From the NCBI RefSeq assembly GCF_029589435.1, contig NZ_JARRAG010000002.1, positions 4,278,001 through 4,342,000 on the forward strand: 64,000 nt of DNA. The letters run 5' to 3'. Both the position numbers and the translations under genes were made by a program. The notes under the pieces are model-generated. The model was given only the letters and a program-made list of their open reading frames with translations. It was not told the DNA's origin and ran no database searches. Origin of the DNA: Paludisphaera mucosa. GTDB taxonomy: Bacteria; Planctomycetota; Planctomycetia; Isosphaerales; Isosphaeraceae. This document shows positions 53,605-62,925 of this stretch, piece after piece. How positions within the stretch are numbered: the first letter of the stretch is position 1; the number at the start of each line of letters is the position of its first letter.

Positions 53605-54995
53605 TCACTCCCGGTCGCGGGCCGCGGCCCGGAGTTCCTTCAAGGCCGCCCGAAGCTCCAGCGCCCCCGAGACGACGACTCGCTCCCCGATCGCGACGGC
53701 CTTGGCGAGGTCGCCCTCGCCGGCGCGTGGGGCGGCGGCCCGGACGAAGGCGACGTCGCTGGTGTGGCGGAGGATGGCCACATGCCTCAGCTCGTACGAC
53801 GGCCGACCCGGGTCGGGCTGGACGAAGACCACGCTCTCGTCGCCGTCCTCCACGAGGGCGGAGGTCGGGATCTCGATCTCGTTCGGATCCGTCGGCATGG
53901 GGGATCGAGACCGTGATGAACCGGCCGGCCCGCAGGCGACCCGTGGGGTTGTCCACGTGGCCGGTCACCAGGGCGGTGAGCTGGTTCGAGTCGATGATGT
54001 CGCCGATCTCCTCGATGTGCCCCGCCAGCGGCTCGGCGGCCGGGTCGGCCTTGAGCCGGACGGTCCACGAGATGGGGGACGGCAGCGCGAGCAGCACCGG
54101 CAGGTCCTCCTCGTAGTTGTGGGCCCAGACGGACAGGCGCCGGAGGTCGGCGATCTTGAAGAGGTCCGAGGTCGTCGCGGCGATGTCGCCGACCGTGACG
54201 TTCTTCTCGACGACGGTCCCGCCGAAGGGCGCCCGCACCTCGAGCCTGGCCCAGGACCGCTCGCGGGCCTTGTCGCGCGTGTTCTTGTTGGCGTGCATCT
54301 GGTCGGCCTCGGCCTCGACCGAGGCGATCTCCTCGTCGGTCAGCCGCCACGACAGGAGCGTCCGCTCGACCCGCATCACGGCGATCTCGTCGGCCTCGAC
54401 GGCCCGCTTGGCCTCGCGGACGTTGCGATCGGGGATGGCCTGGTCCTTGAGCAGCCGCTCGAGCGTCTCCTGCTCCAGGCGGAGTTGCGAGAGCGCGTCG
54501 ACGTATTCGCTCTTCTTCTCCCCCAGCGCCGTGCTCCAGAGGACGGCCAGGAGCTGGCCCTCCTTGACCTCGTCGCCGAACCGGAGCGGGCGCGTGGCGG
54601 TCCCGCCAGCGGCGGCCGCGGCCTCCGGGTCGGGCATCGTCCCGACCTCGACCACCTCGCCGTCGAAGCGGGGGTGGACGCGCGCGAGCCGGTTCGCGTC
54701 GAGGGCCAGGGATCCCGAGAGCGAAAGGCTGCGGACCTGGTCCGACGCCCGCGCCTCCGTCGTCCGGATCCGGAGCGCATCGACCACGTCGGGCGGGACC
54801 TTCAGCACGTCGTCGCGGCCCGCGACGAGCTCGGCCGCGTCGCGTCCGGCCTCAGGCGGTGCCGCGGGAGGGTTTACGCCGATCCTTTCCTCTTCGCGGC
54901 CGAAAGACTCGATCGCCCGCAAGATCCGCCCCCGGACGCCGAGCGCGAGGGCCGCTGGCGCCGAGGAGCAGCAGCGTGCGGGAACGGCGGCCCAT
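53605..54995 (-). pseudogene. HlyD/CusB-like membrane fusion protein with two frameshifts
   Basis: Start ATG 54995 with GAGGGAGGG upstream (MGRRSRTLLLLGA). The frame shifts near 54955 into AALALGVRGRILRAIESF, then a recognisable adaptor follows: LSLSGSLALDANRLARVHPRF and DGEVVEVG (lipoyl half), a coiled coil (LRLEQETLERLLKDQAIPDR), VRAPFGGTVVEKNVTVGDIA, and RFITVSIP. An extra base near 53905 shifts into MPTDPNEIEIPTSALVEDGDESVVFV, which runs to the stop at 53605. Uncorrected, it is not functional. It is the first gene of the RND locus. Confidence 0.82.
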
Positions 54996-55299
54996 TCGGC
55001 CCTCCCTCGGAAATTGCGTCGGGGATGATCGCAAAATATCCCACCACCCCTCTCGGGAGTTCGTCCGTCCCCTTCGAGGCGCAGCGCACCTTGCTCGCCG
55101 GAGGCCCTGGATTCGAGCCGCAAGCCCAGGCCTCGGATGGTTCGGCGAGCCTCCGACCGGCGGACCGCTCAGCGGGCCCGATCCCTCCCAGCAGTCGGGT
55201 CGAGACGCACCATCCGCAATACGGGGTGAGACGGGGCCGACGCAGCTGGGTCCGATCGTGGGCCTTCGGCCCCGCGTTTCGCGGACGCTTCACGGATCG
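54996..55299. other. Intergenic region; no gene seen
   Basis: About 300 bases between the adaptor start and the FlbD-like remnant, with no protein-like frame and no clear promoter. Confidence 0.4.
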
Positions 55300-55535
55300 A
55301 GGGCTCGCCATCCGGTTCATCAAGCCGACCGGCGCCTTGAACGGCGGGCCCGTCGACGTGGCCGCCGAGCATGTGGCCTGCGTCTCGGCGGCTCCGGACA
55401 TAATCTGGGCCGAGTCGCAAGGCACCGGGGTCTACTTCGTCGGGGGCGGACGTGATCGCCGCCGAGTCCGTCGAGTCGGTCATGGCGGCGCTGGGCCTCG
55501 ACGCCCATGGCAAGACGATCGATGACATGAGCTGA
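55300..55535 (+). pseudogene. FlbD-like small protein remnant
   Basis: AIRFIKPTGALNGGPVDVAA, then EHVACVSAAPDIIWAESQGTG and VYFVGG reads like the FlbD-type pattern of a short beta protein. An extra base near 55445 shifts the frame; the other frame continues ADVIAAESVESVMAALGLD and ends DDMS at 55533-55535. No good start codon precedes AIRF. The gene is frameshifted and possibly N-terminally lost. Confidence 0.5.
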
Positions 55536-55568
55536 CTTGCTCATGGGTCTGCCAAGCCACGCCGAGGG

Positions 55569-55796
55569 CTATTCTGCGCGTGAGGCGTCTTCCCCCTCGT
55601 ACCAGACGCGGAGGCGTGAGAGTCCGCCTTCCCACGGCGAAATCGTCTCGACGTTGAGCACCCGGATCCCCTCGGAGGCGATCCAGTCGTTCGCGGCCTC
55701 GACGGCCTGGTCGAACGTCATCGCCTCGTCGTCTTTGCCGAGGCCGAAGAACCCCGGCCGGGGGAGTTTCTGTTGGAAGTCGCGATAAGCGATCAA
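55569..55796 (-). CDS. Small hypothetical protein
   Basis: 75 residues from TTG 55796, with GGAAGGAAGG 4 bases upstream. The sequence YRDFQQKLPRPGFFGLGKDDEAMTFDQAVEAANDWI and ETISPWEGGLSRLRVWYEGED looks like a folded alpha/beta protein. No family recognised. It lies 39 bp after the gene ending at 55836, in the same direction, so the two may be co-transcribed. Confidence 0.65.
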   Translation of the reverse strand: MIAYRDFQQKLPRPGFFGLGKDDEAMTFDQAVEAANDWIASEGIRVLNVETISPWEGGLSRLRVWYEGEDASRAE

Positions 55797-55835
55797 GACG
55801 CCTTCCTTCCGAACGAGCCGCCCGTTGCTCCAGAC

Positions 55836-56060
55836 TCAATCGTATCGTCGCCCGGCGTCCTCGAGGATGACGATCACCGTCCAATCCGGACCACCGTAGG
55901 AGAACTCCCGCGCGACGACCGTATAGACGTCGTCGCTCTCGGCGAAACTCACGCGGTCGCCGACCTCGGGCACCAGCGGCGGTTGGTCGCTCTCGACCTC
56001 GGAGCCGACGACGTCGATACCCTCGCCGCCGGCGTCGACGAACAGCATCACATACTTCAT
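55836..56060 (-). CDS. Small hypothetical protein
   Basis: 74 residues, MKYVMLFVDAGGEGIDVVGSE start and a beta-rich middle (PEVGDRVSFAESDDVYTVV, then SYGGPDWTVIVILEDAG). GGAGGAC lies before ATG 56060, and its ATGA overlaps the stop of the upstream frame. No family recognised. Probably in an operon with the small gene ending at 55569. Confidence 0.65.
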   Translation of the reverse strand: MKYVMLFVDAGGEGIDVVGSEVESDQPPLVPEVGDRVSFAESDDVYTVVAREFSYGGPDWTVIVILEDAGRRYD

Positions 56061-56631
56061 GCGGCGTCCTCCATTTCATCCGACCCCGACGGCCGGACGA
56101 CGCGATGGTCCGGGACGCGGCGGTCCAGCGGCGCCGCGACGTATTCGGAGATCGCCCGGCCGCGGCGGTGGGATTGGACCAAGATCAGCTCGAACATGTC
56201 AACCGGCAGGTGGCCCGGCCCAACTCCTGGGCCGGGGCGATGTTCGCCCCGCCGAGCGAGGCCCCGGCCGAGAGGACGTCGAGCCCATCGGCGGGCGTCG
56301 GCCGGATCGCGTCGATAGCGGCGGCGTGGCGCAAGAGAACCTCACCCAGGCCGACGTCTCCGCCTCCATGCCCTCGCGTCACGGTCCGGGTCGCATGCTC
56401 CTCCGCGTCGGCGTCGATCGGCAGCACGCGCCGGCCGCGCTTCGCCATACCGACGGCGATGGTCGCCGCGCAGGCCGACTTGCCGACGCCGCACTTAGAG
56501 GATGACGAACGCGATCCGTCGCATCGGCCTCGTCCCCCATCCCCGGCTGGAAGGATCATCGGATGCGACGGCGTGGGGCTTGAGCGTCGGGACGACCAAA
56601 CGTCGGGAGACCGCGGCGACAACCCTCCCAA
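56057..56631 (-). pseudogene. ParA/MinD-like ATPase remnant joined to a second gene end
   Basis: The upstream part has SKCGVGKSACAATIAVGMAKRGRRVLPIDAD, a ParA-type P-loop with the second Gly of KGGVGKS replaced by Cys and with no good start. Later DGLDVLSAGASLGGANIAPAQELGR resembles ParA too. The 3' part lies in another frame: PVDMFELILVQSHRRGRAISEYVAAPLDRRVPDHRVV and ends EDAA with TGA at 56057-56059, overlapping the next ATG. It is therefore a broken, fused gene, not an intact ATPase. Confidence 0.55.
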
Positions 56632-56958
56632 CCGTCAGGCGTCCCAAGTGCCGTGCTTCAAAGCATGCTGGCGCCCTGAGGCTCCAATGGCCCGGCGTCA
56701 GGACCTCGAGGCGTCTGGGGCGCTCGACGCTCCGGCGGCTACGCGGCGGGACGTCATCGCTCCGGTGCTCGGATGATGCGGCGGCCCAGCGGCTGGACGT
56801 TTCGTCGGCCGAAGCGTTCCCACGTCAGGGATTGCCACGTCGAGCCTTCACGGCCGCCGGCATCCTCGACGCCTGGGCGTTGGGGCCGAGTCGTCGCGGC
56901 GGCTGGACGTCGAAGGCCTTGCACGCTCCAAGGTCGGGAGACCTGGGCGACGCGGCGC

Positions 56959-57165
56959 CTAGAAGTCATGGCGGTTGACATCGGCATGCGGAGCCATCGG
57001 GCCGAGGTGGAAGTGGGGCGGAAACTCCCGGCGTTGCGACTCCGGAATCTCGCCCGACGATCGGGACGCTCCGGAGGTCGGCGGTCCATAGGCGGCCAGG
57101 AATAACGCGGACCGAAATTTCTCGCGCGTCCACCTCGCCCGTTGCGCTTCTTCGTCTGGAGACAT
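56959..57165 (-). CDS. Small ORF of uncertain status
   Basis: 68 codons from ATG 57165 with AGAGGAAGG a few bases upstream. MSPDEEAQRARWTREKFRSALFLAAYGPPTSG looks protein-like; the rest is rich in His and Pro. It could be a real small gene or a truncated one. No family recognised. Confidence 0.4.
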   Translation of the reverse strand: MSPDEEAQRARWTREKFRSALFLAAYGPPTSGASRSSGEIPESQRREFPPHFHLGPMAPHADVNRHDF

Positions 57166-57791
57166 GGTCCTTCCTCTGAAATTGGATCGTGATCGCGCCC
57201 ATCCTCTGATGGAAGCCTAGGCCGCGGCTCGCGGGCGCGCAGGACGATCCGAGCAAGATGAGGGCAAGTGGGGCGTGACGTCGCTCGGGCGGACGTCGCC
57301 GTTCACCCCCCCGCCGGATTTCGCCCACGCCGAAATGCGTCGCCGAAGGAAGCTGCGCGGCTTTCGGACCTGGGCGGGGGTGCTGCGCCAGGCCTCTGAT
57401 CGGCCCGCCGCGAAGCCGCCGCCGATCCGCTCGGCCATTCCGCGCCTGACGTCGTCGTGGCGAGCCCCTGGGGGCGGCGAAGGGGGCGCATGGAGCGCGC
57501 ATCCTTGGTGGGCGGCGGGGCATGGGGGCGGCCGACGTCGTCTTACTCTCGAAAATGCCTGGGACGTACTTCCCGGCCGCGAAGATGCGTGGGCCCTCGG
57601 CGGGCGTCGGGTTGGGATCGGGGTTCTTCTCGTCTTCATCCCCCCGGAGAGGGAGAATCCCCCCGGTTCTAAATCTCTCGTTCTGGGAGGCTCTGAATCG
57701 TCATCGAAAATGAGCCATCCCCAGGGCGGGCTTTCATAGGCTCCCCCGTCGGGGAGCCTCGCGGCCGGAGCCGCATGGTCTCATGCGTGCC
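57166..57791. other. Gene-poor region
   Basis: No convincing gene in about 630 bp. Frames are open from GC bias alone. Together with 56632-56958 it appears to be debris between the small genes and the PEP-CTERM gene. Confidence 0.45.
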
Positions 57792-57819
57792 TGGACCGAA
57801 AGAATAGGTTCGTTATAAT
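57792..57819 (+). promoter_or_regulatory. Sigma-70-like promoter of the PEP-CTERM gene
   Basis: TGGACC (57792-57797), 16 bases, then a perfect TATAAT (57814-57819), about 78 bases before the start. It stands out in an AT-rich island within GC-rich DNA. Confidence 0.6.
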
Positions 57820-57896
57820 CTAACTATTTTGTCTTTCGCATGTTTTGATCGACGATCTCGACGCCCGCGTCAGATCGAAACGGCACGCCCGTCGAA

Positions 57897-58661
57897 ATGC
57901 CATCCAGGGAGACTCTCAAGTTCAACCTCTCCAACCTCGCTCGATTGGCGCGGCGCGGCGCTCTCGCTGCTCGTGGTCGCGGCGTCGGCGGCCTCCGCCG
58001 CGAGATCAACTGGGACGGCGTCCCCGACGCCCAGGCCGACCCCGACCCGTTCCCCGGCGAGTTCTTCGCGGGACGCGGGGCCGTGTTCACCACCCCGGGC
58101 ACGGGCTTCCTGGTCAGCGCCGGCGCCGGCCAGGGCGCGCCGCCGCTCTTCGGCTTCCCGAGCGACTTCCAGGCGTTCAGCGCCCAGCGCCTCTTCACGG
58201 CCGTGAACAGCAACGTCACCGACGTCCACTTCGTCGTGCCGGGGACGGACGCCGTCGCCACCACCAGCGCCTTCGGGGTCGTCTTCGTCGACGTCGAGGT
58301 GGGCGGGCTGACCAGGATGGAGTTCTTCGACCGGAGCGACAACCTGATCTTCGCCCGCGACGCCCTGATCGGCGGCGATCAGGGGCTGTCCTTCGTCGGC
58401 GGCGTGGCCGACGCGGGCGAGCGAATCGCCCGCGTGCGGATCACGTCGGGCCTCGACACGATCGTCGCCAACGGCCAGCTCGGGAACCCCAACGACGACG
58501 TCGTCGTCATGGACGACTTCCTCTACGTCGAGCCCGCCGCCGTCGCCGTCCCCGAGCCGTCGAGCCTCGCGCCGGCCGGGTTGGGGATGGTCGGGGTCGT
58601 CGTCGGCCTCCGCCGTCGCGACTCGGCCCTCGTTTTGGGGATCGATCACTTCTTCAGATGA
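57897..58661 (+). CDS. PEP-CTERM-type exported protein (signal peptide out of frame)
   Basis: 254 residues. The mature part is beta-rich (WDGVPDAQADPDPFPGEFF, LTRMEFFDRSDNLIFARDAL, ERIARVRITSG). The C-terminal sorting signal reads VPEPSSLAPAGLGMVGVVVGLRRR. The N-terminus in this frame (ARLARRGALAARGRGVGG) is not a signal peptide, but the +1 frame reads AALSLLVVAASAASAA there, a good one. Two compensating indels near 57955-58010 are likely. The start at ATG 57897 has no clear ribosome site. It overlaps the convergent esterase gene by 16 bp. Confidence 0.7.
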   Translation: MPSRETLKFNLSNLARLARRGALAARGRGVGGLRREINWDGVPDAQADPDPFPGEFFAGRGAVFTTPGTGFLVSAGAGQGAPPLFGFPSDFQAFSAQRLFTAVNSNVTDVHFVVPGTDAVATTSAFGVVFVDVEVGGLTRMEFFDRSDNLIFARDALIGGDQGLSFVGGVADAGERIARVRITSGLDTIVANGQLGNPNDDVVVMDDFLYVEPAAVAVPEPSSLAPAGLGMVGVVVGLRRRDSALVLGIDHFFR

Positions 58662-59974
58662 GCATCCGCGAAGTTCAGGAACGCCTCCCAGTCGCTGGGC
58701 AGCACGTCGTGCTTGCCGGGGCGGTAGCGGTAGCCGATCGTCCCCTTGCTGAGCGAGTCCTCGGCGGGCGAAGGCCATCCGTGGAGCAGGAGCCCGTCGG
58801 TCCCGAGCAGGCGATACACGGGATCGGCGGCCTGGCCGGCGAGGAACTCGCCGCGGGGGTCGGCCCACTTGTCGTCCTCGGCGCTGCTGATCAGCACGGG
58901 ACGCGGGGCGATCAGGGCGATCAGCTCGTGCTGGTCGACGGGGAGCTTGTCCTCGCGGCCGGAATACGGCTTGTAGTTGTCGCAGAACCAGTGCGGGAAG
59001 CTCTTGTTGAGGTGCGCCACGTCCTCGCCGAAGTTGCGCCGCGAGAGCGACGCCCCGCCCTCGCCGGAGTTGTTCGAGACGACCAGGGCGAAGCGGGTGT
59101 CCTGCGCGCCGGCCCAGAGCGCGGCCTTGCCGAGCCGCGAGTGGCCCATCACGGCGACCTTCGCGGAGTCGATCTCCGGGACGGTCCCCAGGTAGTCGAG
59201 CGTCCGGCTCAGGCCCCAGGCCCACGCGCCGATCGCGCCCCACTGGTCGGGGGCGGGCTTGGTCTGGCCGGGGCGGTAGAACAGGGGATGGACGCCGTTG
59301 TGGAAGCCGTCGTCGAAGTCGGGGTCGAGGTCGCCGTAGTACACCGTGGCGAGCGCATAGCCACGCTCGACGACCCGCTCGGCGCACCAGCGGTCGGCGA
59401 CCGTCCCGCGGGCCGCCTCGGTCGCCTTGTGGTCGACGATCCCCGGTCCGTGATCGGCGCGCATCCAGGCCGTGGAGAGCCGCACGCCCGGGTCGCGGCT
59501 GACGGCGTGGTTGCCCTCGAAGTTCAGCCCGAGGAACGCCGGGACGCGACGGCCTTCCGCCGCATCCTTCGGCAGGTAGAGGAGCACTTCCATCCGCGGG
59601 GCGTCGGCCCCGTCGCCGAACCTGACCGAGACCTCGCGCCGCACCGCCTTGCCGCCGAGCGCCTCGCGGTCTTCCGAGACCATCTCATAGGCCACGGCGA
59701 TCGGCTTCGGGGGCGTGGGCGTCCGACCGTAGACGTTCGTCTCGAAGAGCCGGAGCAGTTCCGGGCGTCGCACCTTGACCCACAGCTCGGGCGACGTCAC
59801 GCCCCGGCCCTCGGCCGTCCGCAGCGGGTCGGGCAGCGTGTAGGGCTTGACGGCCGCCTCGTCGTAGTTCGTCTGCGCGTCGACGTCGACGCCGTCCGCC
59901 GTCGCCATGATGAAGCCCCCCGCGACGAACCCGCGAATCATCCACCATCGAACGCGTGCGAATCCGTCGATCAT
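58646..59974 (-). CDS. CE15-like glucuronoyl esterase / acetylxylan esterase-type hydrolase
   Basis: 442 residues. The N-terminal hydrophobic part (WWMIRGFVAGGFIMATADG) is a probable signal peptide. The alpha/beta hydrolase core has LGLNFEGNHAVSRDP (oxyanion loop), VAVMGHSRLGKAALWAGAQDTRF (Ser about 279), VSNNSGEGGASLSRR with the CE15-type acid (Glu about 305), and a late His in RPGKHDVLPSDW. This matches glucuronoyl methylesterases of family CE15, which cut ester links between lignin and glucuronoxylan. ATG 59974 follows GGGGAGG. It would act outside the cytoplasm. Confidence 0.85.
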   Translation of the reverse strand: MIDGFARVRWWMIRGFVAGGFIMATADGVDVDAQTNYDEAAVKPYTLPDPLRTAEGRGVTSPELWVKVRRPELLRLFETNVYGRTPTPPKPIAVAYEMVSEDREALGGKAVRREVSVRFGDGADAPRMEVLLYLPKDAAEGRRVPAFLGLNFEGNHAVSRDPGVRLSTAWMRADHGPGIVDHKATEAARGTVADRWCAERVVERGYALATVYYGDLDPDFDDGFHNGVHPLFYRPGQTKPAPDQWGAIGAWAWGLSRTLDYLGTVPEIDSAKVAVMGHSRLGKAALWAGAQDTRFALVVSNNSGEGGASLSRRNFGEDVAHLNKSFPHWFCDNYKPYSGREDKLPVDQHELIALIAPRPVLISSAEDDKWADPRGEFLAGQAADPVYRLLGTDGLLLHGWPSPAEDSLSKGTIGYRYRPGKHDVLPSDWEAFLNFADAHLKK

Positions 59975-60086
59975 CTGTCGACCTCCCCTCGTTGGCCCAG
60001 GCTCCGTCGATGATGCCCGGCGCGACGGGCTCGTGCAACAAGGTGGGTCGGCGTCCCGGGAAATCCGACGAGGCCGCGGGGGGCCG

Positions 60087-61538
60087 TCACCGCCCCGGCA
60101 TGCTCAGGATGACGTCCCCCTGCGGACGGCGCGCGAGGTCGGAGTCCTCCAGGGCGCGGTCGTCGACCCCGTCGGGGCCGATGGAGTAGACGACGAGCCC
60201 GGCGTCGAGCGCCGTCATCTTGAGGGGGCCGTCGCCGAACGGGTCGGCGGGGACGGTCGGTAGGCCGGCCTCCTTGCAGGCTGCGGCCAGATCGTCCGGG
60301 TCGGCCCCGCCGTGCGTCGATCGCCAGCGTCGGATCGCGATCAGGCTCAGCGATGCGTCGATGTAGAAGTCGCTCCGGGCCGCGGACAGGGCCATGTCCC
60401 GATACGCCGGCGTGAACAACTGCGCCAGCCAGAGGGGGGCCGGGATCTCGTCGACCAGGTGCCGGGCCGCCAGCTCATGGAACCGACGCATCCGTTCGGA
60501 GTATCGGGACGTCGCGGGCGCGGTCATCGCCGCCGCGAAATCGTCCAGCACGCGGTGCTCCTGGATCCAGTCCGGCCAGGCGTGCAGGATCAGGGCCTCG
60601 ATCCCTTCCCTGGGTTGGATCCAGGCGCCCTCGGCGTCGACCTTGGCCGTCGGACCCAGGAGCGAGGCGGCCCGGTCGTCCGAGACCGGCTCGTCGACGG
60701 GGCGGCCGTCCGGCCCCGCCGCGGGGAACCGCCGATCCTGCAGGGCGCGCAGGAGCGTCCGCAGCATGACGTACTCGCCCTTCGCGCCGGTCGCGAAGCG
60801 ATCCAGCCCGGTCGACTCGTGCTCCCGGAGGACGGCGGTCAGGCGGTCGCAATGCTCGACCTTCAGAGCGGGGGAGCGGAGGAGCGCGGGCAGGATCTGG
60901 AGGAGCGCCACATGGTCGATCGAAGCGCTGACGAGTTGAGAAATGTAGATCCCGCGGGGCCGAAGGTCGCGGCTCAGGCGGAGGAGCGAGGCGACGTCCC
61001 GGATCGGCCGCTCGATCTCGCCGTCCTCGACGTCGCGGAAGGCGCGCAGCCGAGCCGCCCGCGCGACGACGCGGGCGAGCTGGGCGTGGGGGATGCGCAT
61101 GTCGGTCGCGAGCCCCGTCGCGAAGACGCACTCGGGACGCCGCTGGGCGGCGGCGAGCTTCCGGAAGCCCTCGCTCAGGTCGGCCAGCAGCGCGTCGGCC
61201 GCCTCGCGGTCGATCTTCTCGGGCTGCTTCAAGTTGGCTTCATGCAGGGCGCCGATCCGTTCCTGGCGACCCCCGGCGGCCGCGACGGGGGTCATGCCGG
61301 CGGCCGTCAAGCAGGCGTCGGCGTCCGCCCCGAACTCGGCGAACGCCTCGAAGTACAGCGGGGCGGCGTTCCTCCCCGGCGCGGGGTAGGTGAAGAACGC
61401 CTCGACGTCGAACGGGGCCCCGGCCTTCAGCCAGTCCGGGCACGAGACCACCGCGCCGGGATTCCGAGGCTCCTCGCCCACCGCCGCGCCGACCGCGACC
61501 GCGGCCAGTCCCACGCACACGCAGACGATCCGGCCCAT
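60087..61538 (-). CDS. Secreted hypothetical protein with pseudopilin-like C-terminal motif
   Basis: 483 residues with a signal peptide (residues 1-21, IVCVCVGLAAVAVGAAVG). The large middle is helical (EAADALLADLSEGFRKLAA, RVVARAARLRAFRDVEDGE). The C-terminus has LSLIAIRRWRSTHGGADPDDL, then VPADPFGDGPLKMTALDAGLVVYSIGPDGVDD, the D-P-F-x-G/D-x-x-L and Y-S-x-G-P-(D/N)-G motif seen in planctomycete secreted proteins and type II pseudopilins. ATG 61538 begins the signal peptide. Function unknown. Confidence 0.8.
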   Translation of the reverse strand: MGRIVCVCVGLAAVAVGAAVGEEPRNPGAVVSCPDWLKAGAPFDVEAFFTYPAPGRNAAPLYFEAFAEFGADADACLTAAGMTPVAAAGGRQERIGALHEANLKQPEKIDREAADALLADLSEGFRKLAAAQRRPECVFATGLATDMRIPHAQLARVVARAARLRAFRDVEDGEIERPIRDVASLLRLSRDLRPRGIYISQLVSASIDHVALLQILPALLRSPALKVEHCDRLTAVLREHESTGLDRFATGAKGEYVMLRTLLRALQDRRFPAAGPDGRPVDEPVSDDRAASLLGPTAKVDAEGAWIQPREGIEALILHAWPDWIQEHRVLDDFAAAMTAPATSRYSERMRRFHELAARHLVDEIPAPLWLAQLFTPAYRDMALSAARSDFYIDASLSLIAIRRWRSTHGGADPDDLAAACKEAGLPTVPADPFGDGPLKMTALDAGLVVYSIGPDGVDDRALEDSDLARRPQGDVILSMPGR

Positions 61539-61976
61539 GGCAAACCTCCCAGGAAACGTCGGCCGGCCACATTACCAGCACGCGACGCTGATCGCCGGAG
61601 GACGTCGTCGCGCGTGACATCGGTCGATCATGATACGTCGACACGATCGACACCGGAAGGGACGGCCTCGCGTGCGGCGCAGCGGAGTCGTCACGATTTC
61701 GAGAGCCGGCCGCTCGCGCATCCTCGACGATCGAGGAGCATCGTCGTCGCCGACCTGGCTTGCATCCCCGCCGCTCGTCGTGCCGCCTGACGCCTCGAAG
61801 TCACGTCGAAGGGGGAGGCGGCGGAGGCCGACGAACCTCCAAAGGGATCCCAGGTCCGTCGATTCCATCTCGGTTTGTGGCTCACCGCCGGCGCGTCTCG
61901 CCATGAGCCCCGGAGGGACTTCTCCCAGGGGTCGCCCGCGCCCCCGGCCTCCGACTTCATCGCCGTGGAGCACACC
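61539..61976. other. Intergenic region between divergent genes; no gene seen
   Basis: 440 bp without a convincing gene. No clear promoter hexamers. Confidence 0.4.
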
Positions 61977-62474
61977 ATGAAATCCACTCGAGTCTTGATG
62001 CTGGCGTTCCTCGGCCTCTACGCCGGGGCGTGCGCCACGCCGGCGTTGCGCAACGGGGGTGACGGCGAATCCGCAAATTACATCTACGGCTGGACGCTCC
62101 TCATGATGGGCTGGCTGCCGCCGTACATCTTCGCATGGATGGCGAACCCCTTGATGCTGGCCGGATGGGGAGCCTACCTCTTCCGATGCTACCGAACCGC
62201 CCGGGTGATCGGCCTCGTCGCCTTCATCTTCGCGCTGACGACGTGGTACCTGCTGGAACCGGCATCTCTGTTCATCGGATACTTCCTCTGGCAGGCGAGC
62301 GCCGCAGCCCTCACCGCCTGCGCGTACCTGGCGGCGGAAGGCGTGCGGAAGACCAAGCCGGCGACAGCCGACCTCGACGCCGTCGACTCTCTGCCGATCG
62401 GTCCTGAGGAGGATCCGGCATCGCCGAGTCAAACCCTGACGTTCGCGACGGGCGCGGGCGACCTCGAGGGGTGA
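61977..62474 (+). CDS. Integral membrane hypothetical protein
   Basis: About 165 residues with four predicted membrane helices: VLMLAFLGLYAGACAT, LLMMGWLPPYIFAWMANPLMLAGWGAYLF, VIGLVAFIFALTTWYL and FIGYFLWQASAAALTACAYLA. A hydrophilic acidic tail ends it. ATG 61977 has GGAG 8 bases upstream. No family recognised. It precedes another membrane protein gene by 54 bp, so the two may be co-transcribed. Confidence 0.7.
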   Translation: MKSTRVLMLAFLGLYAGACATPALRNGGDGESANYIYGWTLLMMGWLPPYIFAWMANPLMLAGWGAYLFRCYRTARVIGLVAFIFALTTWYLLEPASLFIGYFLWQASAAALTACAYLAAEGVRKTKPATADLDAVDSLPIGPEEDPASPSQTLTFATGAGDLEG

Positions 62475-62528
62475 GGTCGATGGGCCTCGGGATCATCAAC
62501 GGGCCGGCCGAGCCGGCGGGGGTCGGCC

Positions 62529-62903
62529 GTGGAACGCGCGACCGAAGAGTTCGCCCTGATCACCTGCCTGGTCGTCGGGCTCTCGCATATCCTGCAACGC
62601 CGGGTCTGGACGGAGACGTACGTCGGCCTCCACCGGCTTGGAAAGCCCGGGGCGCTCCTCAACGGCGGGTTGAGCCTCTTCACGGGCGCGGCCCTCGTCG
62701 CCTTCCATCCCGTGTGGAAGGGCCTCGCGATGGCCCTCACCATCTTAGGATGGATGCTGGTGCTCAAGGGAGCCGTCTGCTTCCTCGCGCCGGACGCGGC
62801 CCTGCGAAGCATGGGCAAGGCGAGCGATCGCGGCTTCGCGGCGGGCGGCGTCGTCCTCCTGATCGTGGCCGCCGTCCTGGGCTTCGTCCTGGCGGCGACC
62901 TGA
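62529..62903 (+). CDS. Integral membrane hypothetical protein
   Basis: 124 residues from GTG 62529 with four hydrophobic helices (FALITCLVVGLSHIL, ALLNGGLSLFTGAALVAF, LAMALTILGWMLVLKGAVCFL and AGGVVLLIVAAVLGFVLA). No clear ribosome site. The general pattern resembles small four-helix membrane proteins of unknown function. Likely paired with the preceding membrane gene. Confidence 0.7.
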   Translation: MERATEEFALITCLVVGLSHILQRRVWTETYVGLHRLGKPGALLNGGLSLFTGAALVAFHPVWKGLAMALTILGWMLVLKGAVCFLAPDAALRSMGKASDRGFAAGGVVLLIVAAVLGFVLAAT

Positions 62904-62925
62904 GGCCGGCGCGGGCGGCCGTCGG

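Noticed and set aside
57217-57639. Minus-strand Arg-rich frame before the PEP-CTERM gene
   Set aside because: No domain, no ribosome site; composition is that of GC-rich non-coding DNA.
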